Part shown: positions 1 through 11,700 of the stretch, piece by piece
Numbering within the stretch: the stretch's first letter is position 1
How the letters are laid out: each line of letters opens with the position of its first letter
DNA from: Phlebiopsis flavidoalba
Lineage: Eukaryota; Basidiomycota; Agaricomycetes; Polyporales; Phanerochaetaceae
Direction: 5' to 3'
Length of the DNA stretch: 64,000 bases
Assembly (NCBI GenBank): GCA_035772785.1
Contig: JAOCPU010000001.1
Location: 1,860,001-1,924,000 of the forward strand
The notes under the pieces: model-generated
Databases searched by the model: none
What the model saw: only the letters and a program-made list of their open reading frames with translations
Told to the model about the DNA's origin: nothing
Made by a program: the position numbers and the translations under genes

Positions 1-1000
1 TGTCCATGCGGGGGCTCTTCACAGGCAGCCGTTGTGGAGGTGAGTGTGATGCGGGTAGTGAGATATAACCAATACGCTGGGAAACAGCGGATTCGTCCAT
101 GGCATACATCAGAGCGGTCGGTAGCACTTGCGGATGGCTTTTGTGGCCGTCTGAGGGTGGAGTCAAGTCCGTGGGAAGGCTGATGTGTTTGCACAACCAG
201 GGGGTGACAGCCGTTACCGGTCGGTGGTGGATGGAAGGCCAAATGCACTATGTGATATCTATCTGATCAGCGTGTGGTAATGTGTATGTCAATGACTTGA
301 GTTTACATACCATTTGCTGCAGCTACTTGGAGCAGCTACAGTGCTAGCAATCGCACACTAGTCGTGACGTGTTTAAAGTGAGCTCAACATAGCAGGTCCC
401 TGCAGTGTTAGTAAGAAGCAGAGAAGGTAGCTACTCACTACAGTGCAGTAGCTCGGCTTCGGTGAATGCCCAAGTCAGGTTCTCGTGACAAGGAGGACCC
501 CAGAGGTGTGGAGGCAGAGATGCGGGAGGGTGCGGGAGGTTGTGGTTTTTGGTTCAAGTCTTGGGCGTTGATGCGAGGCCCAGTTGGGTGACTTAGTCAG
601 CAAGCGCGGCCAAGCAATCAGCAGAATTAACGCTAAGTCCACAATAATACGATGTTGTGCACGCAATTCAAGCAAGAGAGAGTACTTTATTACATTTCTG
701 TGTAGATAGGCACATTGCTCCTTACATAACTCACATAACCGAGCCAGAAATACTAGCATAAGCAACCTCCCAGTCTGCCAGACTCACGAATGACGATAGG
801 CGCTACCTGTGCATCACGGCGTCACCTTGAGGATCTCACGAACTCTAGAGGCGGCTTGAGCGCTTTGATTCCTCCGTGAGCCGACTCGAGTCCCCAAGGG
901 ACGCTCATGAAATCAAACCTACCTCGCGGACCTGCCCGAGGATCACGCTTTTCTCACGAAGGTCCTTGAGCCGCCTTGAGTGTGCGCTTGAGGCCACGTT
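1..1000. other. Region without a recognisable gene
   Basis: I find no reading frame with recognisable protein content here on either strand. The only structure I notice is a cluster of CTTGAG words (about 823-1005), described as a repeat entry. A tRNA-like box near 551 was examined and rejected. Confidence 0.4.
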
Positions 1001-1010
1001 GAGGCAAGCG
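823..1010. repeat. Cluster of CTTGAG words, partly inverted
   Basis: CTTGAG occurs at about 824, 855, 967, 976 and 987, with a CGTTGAGG variant near 999. The words TCTCACGAA (near 834 and 950) and GCTCATGA/TCATGAGC (near 904 and 1012) also recur, the latter as an inverted pair. The arrangement looks like a small degenerate palindromic repeat or an old transposon end. I see no target-site duplication that would prove a transposon. Confidence 0.3.
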
Positions 1011-1079
1011 CTTCATGAGCCCAGAATAGAAATTGCGACACCGTCCACATACCCCAGGCCCCTATGATCGCCGAGCCCA

Positions 1080-1800
1080 TGAATACGAATGAAGAATTTT
1101 AATGCGCCCAACGCTTGCGTTGTTGTATGATAATAGAGATATCAAGCTGCAAGAAATTGTTAGTGGAACCAGTAGCGGATGTCCCTGAGCCTGACTAGGG
1201 AGGTGTAGCGACTCCGATGCCGCGGGTATCTATTGGTCATATATCATAGATGAGCTCACAGCGTGTGTAGAAGCGATTTGGATATACATACATTGAACAG
1301 AAGGGCGAAGCCAAACGTCGCAAGTAAATATCCCGCTGTTTAAACACAGATATCCCTCCAACGGAGTGAGTGTGACTCTACGTTCTCCCGACGTTTCCGC
1401 TGCGAACAGTAGGATGTTAGGGAAGAGCGTCATAGGGACTGCGAGAAGTAACAGTCTTAAAACATCGTCGTGAGCTTGAATCACCACTATGCACCAAAAT
1501 CGTTCAGCTCACAGAATGGTCGCCCCGTACGCCCAATAAGCAACAGACTGCTCCTGATTTGCGTCAAGGTTTACACGACCGTGCTTTCGCTGTTCCAGGG
1601 TCTCTGGCTTGCGGGAGAGATCGTCGAGCTCTATGTCTGCAGACATTCTGAATTCGCGTAGGATGTCGACTGGACACAAGAATACGCGTCGGGTATGGTA
1701 AGCACTCGAACGTGGATCACGAACTACGTGTCCCGCAGCCGCGACTCTGCTGCCTGCGAACACACCCCACATATAGACGCTTGACGTCATTGACTAGTCC
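1080..1800 (-). CDS. Possible small membrane protein
   Basis: Two minus-strand reading frames can be joined by a plausible intron. The donor is GTGAGC just after the exon ending near 1510 and the acceptor is TTCTCGCAG near 1444. The upstream exon carries a charged stretch with KPETLEQRK. The downstream exon carries a hydrophobic segment (MTLFPNILLFAAE) followed by TLTPLEGYLCLNSGIF. A polar N-terminus, then a short hydrophobic helix and a TPLE-type motif, is compatible with a small fungal membrane protein, but I cannot name a family. It lies downstream of SPT6 on the same strand. Start and stop are not resolved. Confidence 0.35.
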
Positions 1801-1928
1801 TTAAATAGTCTGCCCGAGAATAAAAGTATACATCAGAAGAAATATAATGCTTAGTCTACATGGAATAGGATACGAGACACGTCCGATTAACAACAAAAAT
1901 GATATACAACAAAATGCGAAACAAAGAT

Positions 1929-4900
1929 TCAAGCCCGCCAGTTTATCGTCCCCCATGCGCCGTTTCTCTGGGCCAGCGGAGGTTGCGAAGGTCGACCCGG
2001 GTATGCGGGTGTTTGATTTCCGTAGGCAGGTGTCTGGTTTCCAAGCGCACCATAGCCAGGCGTTTGGCTAGTGGCTCCCCCAAAGGCGGGCCCATGCTGC
2101 CAGTAGGTGCGGGCGCGCCAAACCCGTAAGGGTTTGGCGTACGGCCGGGTAACTTGGCGCACAGACATGCGTCCGGGAGTTTGCGTGAAACCAGCAGCGG
2201 GAGTACGAGCGGGAGTGCGCGCCGCCCCAAGTGGCGTAGGATTCTTTCCACCGATACCGCCACCTCCAAGATTCTGTGATTCGTGGAGATGTCTACCAAT
2301 GCTATGAATTTCCACGACTCAAAGTGTGATTGGATGGAGATTCCGCCTTACCGCACTTTGAAGGCATCGCCACAGCTCAGGGACGCCGGCGGCAGGGGTT
2401 TCAAAGAGGTAGTATGCCTCGGGCGTTACACGTACCGGCTGTTGTTTGTGATGAGCTAGAGCTTTAGGAATAAAAGGAGTGTCATACCCAAGTTTGAACC
2501 GTGGAATTCTTGTTAGCGAGGAAGCAGAGATTGAAGTGCCCTGGACGTTTTCCTATTCAAAGTAAATCGTAGTGCTCTTCGTAGGATTAGCCGCGACGAA
2601 AGTTCTTCAGGAAAAGATCTACGATTCGCCATGATATCTTCGTTGTATCGTCTACTACGGAAAGTCAGGAACCAATGCTCACGGAGTTCATCCTCTGGTC
2701 CATGTTTGAACTTCTCATGGCATGAGTTCTTCGACCTTCCGTGCACCATTGCTTGGACGTGGTTGACAATCAAGTCGTCAAGATCGGAGTAAGTATGCGT
2801 GTTGTCTATGATAAGCTTGCCTCCAATAGTTTGGCCCGAGAGATCAGCGTTAGGCTCGACGACGTCTAGTCGCGCGATGTGTGAGTGATGAAGACATGTC
2901 AGAAAACCTTGGTGCAGCTCACCAATGTGCTGGTACAGTTTGTCGTCAACCTTCCACGTCACAGCAAGATGATTAGCACCCTTCGACGATGGTCGAATGA
3001 CAACATCGCCCCGCTGTGCCTTCTCGAGGTGCGTTTCTGCTTGCGCTGAGCTGTAGTTGTGCGAAATTGGGATGCTTGATCACCCTCCGTGTCTCTTGTC
3101 GACCCTCCTGCTCGCTTCTTCCTCGCCAGCAGCTCATTGTCACGATCATACTGCGAATGATCCCATGCATCGTCGTGTTTCACCACGGCGATAACTGACT
3201 GTCTCCGGCAGCAACATCGCGTGGCCTGGCAGACAGCTCCACCGTGCATGTATCCCGGGCCTTATATTCGGGCTTCACTTCGACAATAACGCATTGAAGG
3301 GTTTGTCCCTTCTTAACGTAATCGCGTGGGTCTGCGGTGGCGCCGTCGATAAGGAAGCTGGCCGGAATGGTACCCTCGACGCCGGAGTCGAGACGTACGC
3401 CAACCAGGTTCTGGCTGACACGCGTAACTTGTACAGAGACGATAAGTCCTACTTTAAGTGTGTTCTTGGTTTCACCTGTCAACATCGTCAGGATTTCCGA
3501 ATCTTCGGGGCCCGTGAACCCTTTGCGCCCCTCTTTGAATGGGGTAATCAACTCCTGTCGAATTGTTGACTAATGTCCACCGCTTCTTGTCTTGCGCTGT
3601 TTGATACATGTTGACTGCGAAATCGTCGAGATTCAGCTCGTCGAGCTTCTTCTCGCGGTCTCACGGTCACTCATGATCATAGTAACCACGTGCGAAGGAT
3701 GCTCGTCGTGTATGTCCTCTTCGTCGAGCTCTAACGCGTCGGTAGCCATCTTGCGAGCAAGCTCGTAGTCCTCGGGGTGTATCCTTGTGTTATCGAGGGG
3801 GTCGGGACGTCGGTATCCTCATTATGACGGTTCTTCAAGGGTTTTTGAAGGTCGGACTCTTGGGTGATGCGGAGGAAACCCGCAGCATTCAGGAAGATCT
3901 TTGTTGTCAACAGACCATTTCGAATGAATTGATCTCGATTTGACCAGTGTACCACCCTGGAACGCGGGTCATTAGCGCATATTGGCCCGGTCACGCGAGT
4001 AGACACATACCATAGCAGCAATTTTCTTCACCAGGACTGGGCTTTGCGTGGACCCAAACCACAAACAAACGGTAGTAGATGTTGATAATATCCATCGGTG
4101 ACGGCACGGTTTATGTCGACCCCCACTTTGTTCGTAAGGTCCACCAAAACACGCTCGAGCGCCGTCAACAACTTCTCTTTTGGCACCTGTAGCGAGGAAT
4201 AAATGAAGGCAGTGCCGTGTCAGAAAATTCGCCTTACCAGCTTGTTGACAATCCTCGTTGAAAGTAATGGCGGTTATATCCGAGCCCAAGGCCGCATACT
4301 CGTTGAGGGGACTCTGAACGTAGCGAGCGAGTCCAATACAGTACTTGGCGAGCGGGGACAGAGTACTAAATTCCTCATCTGCTCGTTTGCTGTGTTGGGT
4401 AGATGCGAGCAACCTCGTTCGAATACGTATATCACATTGATGTTGAACGACTCCTGGTGGAAGTCACTCCCAGAAGCCGAGTCGGGCTTTGGGTCGATGA
4501 CTTCCTTGACACGGTGGCGGAGTTTGGCGGTAGCTGCACTGAATCCGCCAACAACAATGACGTCGGGTCGTCGGCGCCTAAGGATGTCCCTGCAGCTCCT
4601 TCTTGTTATCCTCATCGACGAGGTTGTCTATGCGCGTGTGTTCGCGCAATCGGCCACCCTCATCGAGGACTATGATTGTGATCACGTCTTTCTGAGGATC
4701 TCCTGCGCCCCATGACATCGCCAGTACCGAAGGTGTCTCTCCAGCTTCCATGTTGGGCCCTGTATACGGAGCTGCGTCGATACGCTGAGATCCTTATCAG
4801 AACAATCGGATATACGCGATTAACCGTAGACGCACCTTACGAAGCGTTTCTGAGCACTGACGACAAAGGAACTCTTCTGCTTCGTCTCGGATCCACTCCC

Positions 4901-7248
4901 TTGTCCATTTAACAGCGACAGGAATGAGGTGCTGCTCAAGAGTCTCCTGTACAACCCGTAGCCGCTCAGCGTTTCCAGGCACGGGCAGACTCAGAGTATG
5001 TATCCCTGAGAATGCATCCGTCAACCTTCGTTCGAATTCCGCCCTGGTGTCGGGAGGTAAAGTGACGGTGACGGTCACGAGATGCTCCGCTTCTGCGGCT
5101 AGAATATGGGGGAACTGGGGAGAAGCAGTCATATCGAGCGCACGCCTTTTGTGGATGGGTGGTACATTAAAATTCTACGTCAAGTTGTTGGTTAATGTTG
5201 ATATACTGACATTCTGATCAAAGGAAAAGCTTACGAAGTATGGATGATGTTCGTCAATTTTTGTCATCCCACGCTCTGTAGGCTGAACGGATACAACGGC
5301 ATCGTTCCGAAACCTATTGCGCATTTCTTCTCGTAGGAGAGGGTCCTTGCCAAGTTCAGTTGCTAGTATCATTCGAGCTCGACGAAGGAGTTCGTCAGGT
5401 GATTGTGCCTTGCTGGGATCGGGGTCCACAAATTGGTCAGCGTATGCGATGGGATCAAGGTCCTGTTGTCCAACGGAATGAACAGCCTTGTTGGCAATAA
5501 AGTTTAAAACCACTTCATGGGGTTGGATACCGAACCCCTGGATAGAGTGAGTAATAAGTGTGGTTGAGTCAGGGTGTACGCACTTGGGCTAGCTTAGCGA
5601 CAACGCTCTTCTTCGCAATCTCGTACGCCGAAGTGCGGCTGGGCATTTTCCGTTTCTGAATCTCGGGCTGTTCTTCGTCATCGTGGGAACTGGAAGTCAA
5701 CATGATGTTTCTTGTGGTCTCTGTACTTTAGGCCAAGCCATTCGGTAGCGTCTGCGACCATCTCCACAGTCTCAACTTTCTTGCGAATCTCGCCTTCGAA
5801 GTACTGATCAGACGCGCCGAGACGTCCGTAGAGTGCGTCGAGAGCATTACGGCGTTCCGCGAGAGACCGATACTTCTGACCCACAGCATAAACACGCCAT
5901 AAGTCCTCGAGACTCAGTAGTTCCACGCGAGTCTTGAGGTCGTCCGGGTTGAAATATGATATGTAGTCGCGTTTGTGTGCCAGACGTAGGGAACCTCAAA
6001 CTCCTGGACGAATAGGAACCGAAGAGCGCACGAGATTGCTTGGACAAGTTCTGAAAGATATCGGTGGAACTGTCCGTCGGGACGGAAGAAGTCACGTTCT
6101 TTCCTGGAAGACACGCGGGTAATCACCCACGGACGCAGCGTCATCGAGATCGTTCTCTGTGAGGGCGTTCTGTAGAGACAATGTGGAGGATTGAGACAAT
6201 GAGGAGGTGGCGAGCTGCATTCGTTCGGGAATATCATGGGCTCGTATGACGTCGTCGTCTTCCGTCAGCATACGAGCTGTTTTGATCTCGGAAGGTTCGA
6301 ATACCTAGAGCAAAATTAATAGGAGAGAGTATCGAAGCAGTATATTGCGTACGTCTTGGTATTTCGTCTCTTGCTTCTGTGCATCCTCATTCATAGCAGC
6401 TTCGTCGTCATCGCCCAACGCCCAGTCGTAGTCGTGACCATCTCCGAAAATCTCGTAGATTTCGTCCCAGGCAACTTCGTCGGGTAAGGATGGAGCGTAC
6501 CGTTTACAACTCTAGTAGACTCACCTTGCGTCGATGCCAGGCAGCTCACGAGAGCCCAATGACTTTCCTTCCTACGTTCCTTCTCCAACCGCCTCCGCTC
6601 TCGCGCCTCCGCTCTTCGCGCTCTTCCTCATCCATTGCACCGCCCTGTTCGTCTTCATCATCGTCAATGAAGTTATCCATGTCGTCCATGTCTATGTCGT
6701 CCTCGTCATCCGACCGGCTCCTCTCTCGTCGTCCCAAATATTGTGGATATCTTGTTATTTTGGGGAGTTCGAGATCGTCATTGTCGAGATCCTCATCGGA
6801 CTCTACGACAGCCTTCCTTCGCGAAGAAGAAGGGGCAGGTGGGCGACTCGGAATCGTGAGCGCGCCGAAGACGAGTGAGCCGATGCTTGAAAGAAGGTAC
6901 CAGTGTTTTCTTCTAAGAGATCCAGGTCGTCCTCTTCAAGAGCTCCTCTTCCTCACGTTCTAGAGGTACAATAATGAGAATGACAAGACAAGAGTAGATA
7001 ATTCTCATACCGCGCTGATGGCGTCTTTTGCGCCCTTTTCCTTCTGCGTCGACGTTCAGCCGCGTCGTCGTCGTCCTCTTCCTCCTCATCTTCCTCATAC
7101 TACTATGAATCCTTCCCTGATCCGCCTCGCCTCCTCTTCGTCCTCTTCTGGTTCCTCCGAACTGTCGTCCGAGGGAACATTGACCGTTCTCCTCCCCTTC
7201 ACCCTCGCCATCGCCCTCAGCATCTTGTGACACCTCTGCTCCCTGCAT
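1929..7248 (-). CDS. SPT6: Transcription elongation factor Spt6
   Basis: This is a histone chaperone that travels with elongating RNA polymerase II in the nucleus. Reading from the 5' end (high coordinates) I see an acidic N-terminus with RRIREGFIV and [15 protein letters not shown] near 7150-6650; the helical core near 5200-5500 ([19 protein letters not shown]); a YqgF-like fold near 4550 ([16 protein letters not shown]) with [18 protein letters not shown] near 4300; a helix-hairpin-helix part near 4020-4150; an S1 domain near 3200-3540 ([21 protein letters not shown]); and the tandem SH2 region near 2500-2960. The tail, near 1930-2300, holds TP-rich repeats. Introns are short. The frame also changes inside exons. 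I chose the start at 7248 because the acidic leader begins there ([12 protein letters not shown]). It is divergent from the deaminase gene. Confidence 0.93.
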
Positions 7249-7566
7249 TGGATAATCTTCGTCTTCCAGCCTTGTGTTCACCGCTAGGGTCAGGAATTGG
7301 GGGAAGACATGACGGTCAGACGTGAATGAATGGTGGACGGTCTGGCCAGGTTGCGCGTCAAGTTCGAAGCGGAAATTGGACGTTACGTCACGTGCCACTA
7401 ACAAGTCACACGTCTCGTCACGACACCTTCTGTGACTGGTCACACTTGGATAAGAGCGCGTACTCGGCACCAGCGCACTCGAAGTTGCCTTGCATCCAGC
7501 GATCACAAAGGCAGTCGTAGATCCAGTATGACACATCAGATTATGCATCAAAAATGACACTCACTT
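7249..7566. promoter_or_regulatory. Shared divergent promoter of SPT6 and the deaminase gene
   Basis: About 320 bases separate the SPT6 start codon (minus) from the first candidate start of the deaminase gene (plus). The interval must hold both promoters and 5' leaders. It contains several CACGTGAC/GTCACG/GTCACACG-type words near 7380-7440 (TTACGTCACGTGCC, CACGTCTCGTCACG), which resemble E-box or CRE-like sites. No clear TATA box is visible. This is inference from spacing and word content. Confidence 0.4.
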
Positions 7567-8113
7567 ATGTTCAGGAAATGTCGACTGCATGCGAAGATGC
7601 AACACACATTGACATTCCTCCGTCTCGCGTTAGATCAGGCGCGGAAATGTGTGCCGTCGCCGACTGCGTTTTGTGTCGGGGGCAGTGATTACCGCGCGTC
7701 GTCCAGGAGGCTCTACATCGGTGGTCATAGCCACTGGCTACTCCCGAGAACTTCTTCAGGCAACACGCACGCAGAAGCGAATGCCCTGACAAAGGCTCAT
7801 CAACTGACAACACAGAGATTCAAGGGCTTTTACCTGGACTCAACTCTGATATCACAATGGGACCATTTACTCACACAAGCAGACATATATACCACACATG
7901 GAACTCTGTTCCGTCCGCACATCTGGACTGGCCCCTTGCGCAGATGCCATAATCGCAGCACGCATAAGCAGATGCTTCATTGGAGTCAGCGAGCCAGATT
8001 GATTTCGTTAAAAATGCGAGGGGGCGGAGCGACTTAGAAAGGCCGGAGTCGAGGTCGTTTGGCTGAGTGGCATTGAGATGGAGTGCCTGGAGGTCGCGAG
8101 AATGGGCCATTAA
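7567..8113 (+). CDS. Riboflavin-pathway pyrimidine deaminase (RIB2-type, CDA fold)
   Basis: This is a zinc-dependent deaminase of the cytidine/deoxycytidylate fold. Its closest look is to the deaminase that acts on the diamino-ribitylaminopyrimidine phosphate in fungal riboflavin synthesis. The opening LALDQARKCVPSPTAFCVG is followed by GYSREL and then GNTHAEANALTKAH, which holds the HAE zinc ligand and catalytic Glu. Further on, MELCSVRTSGLAPCADAI supplies the PCxxC-like zinc Cys pair. The end, VVWLSGIEMECLEVARMGH, stops at 8111-8113. The frame shifts near 7755 (between GYSREL and GNTHAE) and near 7900. An ATG at 7597 is an alternative start. The size, about 170 residues, fits a stand-alone deaminase without the pseudouridine synthase domain of yeast Rib2. 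Confidence 0.8.
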
Positions 8114-8757
8114 CCCAAGCGATAGAACACGATATGATCTCCAATCGGTTCCAGAATAAAATAACGACCAGCTAACTACCAAGTACTGATGGCTTGCGAC
8201 GTCCATTTCGTCAGTCCTTTCGGGCTAACTCCTTCCTTGTGACCCCGATGCTATGCGTTGAAAGAGCTAAGCTAATTCTTCTTTGTCCCGTTCTATGAAT
8301 TCAAGGCCCGACATTGCTTTATCCCGGATACTTGCTGAAAAATCTCTCCTACTTAGAGTCACTGCAGACTGATACTTTTCAGCAATTCACTGTCATCTCA
8401 ACTTTTCTCGTGTTCCTGTTCCTGTAATTTTCCAGCAAATACATTTACCGAAGAGTACAAGCGAACATCTGAGACAAACGTACGCGCGTAAGTATGCATG
8501 TCCAGGTAATAATGCTCCTGCTTTATGAACTTGACTGGCTGTGGGCGATTATGTAATCCCGAGCGTGGGATAAAGAATGTGACACACTTTTTACCCACGC
8601 TGCGCGTCACTGACCGACGTCTATGACGCCCATGAAAGACGTCCATTTCTGGAGCAGCTTGATTCTGTCACCTGCGCACGACTGGCAAAGGAGTGCAGCA
8701 AATATTGCTCGCTGAATGCTCTTGTAACCATCTTGACCACAACGTGTTACTAGTGTG
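8114..8757. other. Intergenic region upstream of ATG2
   Basis: No recognisable coding sequence. An 82-codon minus-strand open frame (8398-8646) has no family resemblance and is probably chance. The stretch presumably holds the 3' end of the deaminase transcript and the promoter of ATG2; I see no clear promoter element. Confidence 0.4.
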
Positions 8758-11700
8758 ATGTCTGGTGGATTCCTTCATGGCTACCTTCCCTTCCGTCTAT
8801 CGACTTTTCCCTCCCATCTGGCATTCAGAAACGATTCATTTCCTTCGCGCTCAGACAGGCTCTGGGCCACCTTCTGAAGCCGGGGCAGCTCGATGTCCAA
8901 CAGGTTGACTCGCAGATAGGTTCTGGTTTTGTGCAAATACGGGATGTTGAGCTGGACAACAAGGTGCGTCTTCTAGCATCAACCCGCAGTTAGTTCTAAT
9001 GTGGCACAGGCAATCAATGCACCTCATTGCAGGCCTACCCCTTCAGCTACATGACGGTTCTGTGGGCAAGGTGACCGCACGTATACCATGGCCTAATCTC
9101 TCTCACGTCGACTGTTGGTCTCTCACTGGAATCTCTTCATCTCACTTTCGTAGTCTCTGCCAAACCGCAGCAAGCTCCTCCGAGAACTCCCACTGGCGGG
9201 GTGGCTGAGTCTGGTGGTTTCTATTGCCGAGAGCTTTATACATGATGAGCTAGATGCTCAACAAGAAGCTGCCCTCATGGAATCAATTCACTCGGACTTT
9301 GGCAATGAATCTATAGACCACGTACCTGGTGGCTTGGATCCTTTCCTCTCCGAAGACGAGTCGCATGCCGAAGGCGAACCTTCTGGGGTATCTATATTCG
9401 CCAACTCTAGTGGAACGGTTACTCTCTCGATTTGAGTTCGACTCTTCGGACCTAAAGATTACCCTTGTGCATACTCCCGAGCACGCAAGCTTTACCATGA
9501 GTGTAAAGGCGATACGGCTACCGGGCAAACGGGCACGAGGCTCCTGCCTCTGCTCCGTCTCACTCTGGTACTCCGGATGCCTCGACAGGGACGACCCGGT
9601 CAATTAGCATATCCGACGTGACGGTTACTACTCGATGTTTACGGCCCCCAAGCCCACAGTCTACGACTTTCCATACTTCGTCATTCACATCCCACGTATC
9701 TCATGCTACCCAGACAGCATTCTTGGGTCATATTTCGCCGCCTCAGTTACCATCACCCACTGAATCCGACTCTTCCGACCTCGATGAAGAGACCACGATG
9801 CTCATGTCTCAGTCTCTTGCAAGTTTACCTCCCCGTCCAATTTCGCCGGCCAGCTCAATCGCTAGCAGCATGTACCAGTCTGCAGTTTCAGACACATCCG
9901 CAAATCTCCACAACATGCCACCGTCACCATCGGTTGTCCCATCTTCCATCCTAGACCACTCGGGGTCAAGCTCTCATCCCTCTATGCCCGAAAAGACAAA
10001 ACTGCATGTTGTCGTCGAGGAGATCGAAGACGAAACACTCTGTTCTCTACGCGGGGAACCCGTTGTGCTGCAAATGTGGACTCCGTCTCATGCAAGGTCT
10101 CATCGGAACGACCCCAACTCAGCTCCGTCGGCCCAATCTGAAACGCCTCCAGCTCGCCTTCATCGAAAGTTGAGGAAGACAGGATCAAAGGAACCGGAAC
10201 TCGTGAAATTTGATGTATCGATTGGCACGGTCGCAGTTGCCCTTCGCGCGAGAACATATCCGTAACATCATGGACCTCGCGAGTATATGGGGATCCTTTG
10301 TACCCGAACCGCCAGCAAGCCAGGAGCCTCCATCAGAACAGCCGGGACCTGTCTTCCTACAGCATGTTGAGGCCAGCGTTCGACTTCGGGGGATAGTTCT
10401 TGCCACTCCTTCCCCAGCAAGGGTTCATGCAATCTCCTCTCACGGAGTCCATACCAGATTTCTTCTCTAGCCCTCTCAAACCACCATCCTTCTCTCGCGG
10501 TTGTGTTCGGCTCCATCTCGATGGGATCTCCGTAACGGGCTCAATGCGTCCAAATTCTTCATCGGGCCCTACACGACAGGCAGGCCACATCAGCAGCACT
10601 ATAACAACACCGTATAACCCTGCAGGAACTATCTGCCACTTGCATTCATTCCCGCGCATGACGCAGAACTCCTCACAATCCCGCTTGTTATTACAGACCC
10701 AAATCTCCCTCACCAATATGACACCGCCCACATACACCCACAACGTAAAGAAGCAGCTTCGGGTACCCAGCTCCCCGCACTCGACACGCTTGACTGGACA
10801 GACCCCAATAACCATTCTACATCCACGAAACTTTCCCAATGGCGAACTAAGCTTCAGTACAACCGCGGTCATTCTTCATTGGCAAACCCTGAAGGCGACT
10901 CCCAAGAATCCGGTCTATCCCACGGGACACATTTGCCAACATCCCCTTCCAATCGCTTTGCACCAAAGAGCACTAACATACAACCCACTGCTTTCCAATC
11001 GCCAGTCGCGATACAGATCGACATCACCTCCACGTTTTGTAATGGAAGGAAACCGTAACAAAGGCAAAGACCCAGAGAGTGGAATAAATGTCGATGTCAA
11101 CGTCGCCCCTCTACATCTATTTGTCGACATCACGCAGATTTTGGGACGTGCCGAATCAACTGAACGCAGCGAAATGCTCACGTTTGCTGAAGAGTTAACA
11201 AGCAATGCGATAACTGTGCTAGAGGATCACGACCCTCAACAGGCGCACGAAGATGACGACGGAGGAGGAATCAGACACAACGCCCCAGTACGCCACGAGC
11301 AGGAGGGGTTCACAGTCGTGGTCAGGAGGTACATGCGAGACAACAAGAGCGAATACGGTTGGAGAGATTGGTCCTTGACGACCTTGATCTTGGGTACACG
11401 ATTATGGGCAAGCGTCTCCGAACATAGCCGGTACACAAGATGTTCATGGGGTCAAAAAGGCAAGCCTTGTTTGCAATTCGTCTGATATGCATATCTCACT
11501 TCCAGTCAGAAGACCGCGCGCCAAAGCAAGCAGAGTAACCTGTCCGTTACGTGTCATATTCCAACGATTCGTGTGGAGGATCAGGGCGGCGTCCCATTCA
11601 GCCCGAAAGCCCAGATCTGGTGCTGTGATCGTGGACATACATAGCCTTCACATGTCAAACAGAAGCAAGCCCCGATGACAAAGAAACACGTCTTACGGTT

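Noticed and set aside
551..561. GGTTCAAGTC, resembling a tRNA B box
   Set aside because: No matching A box or foldable acceptor stem lies at tRNA spacing on either side.
1929..7248. Treating SPT6, ATG2, ATG8 and others as pseudogenes
   Set aside because: The frame breaks are single bases spread through all genes at similar density, while protein-level conservation remains high. Sequence error explains this better than decay.
10400..11485. A 361-codon plus-strand open frame as a separate gene
   Set aside because: It lies inside ATG2. Its first part is out of frame with the ATG2-like reading and its last part (NVDVNVAPLHLFVDITQILG) reads as ATG2, so it is a mixture of shadow and real exon.
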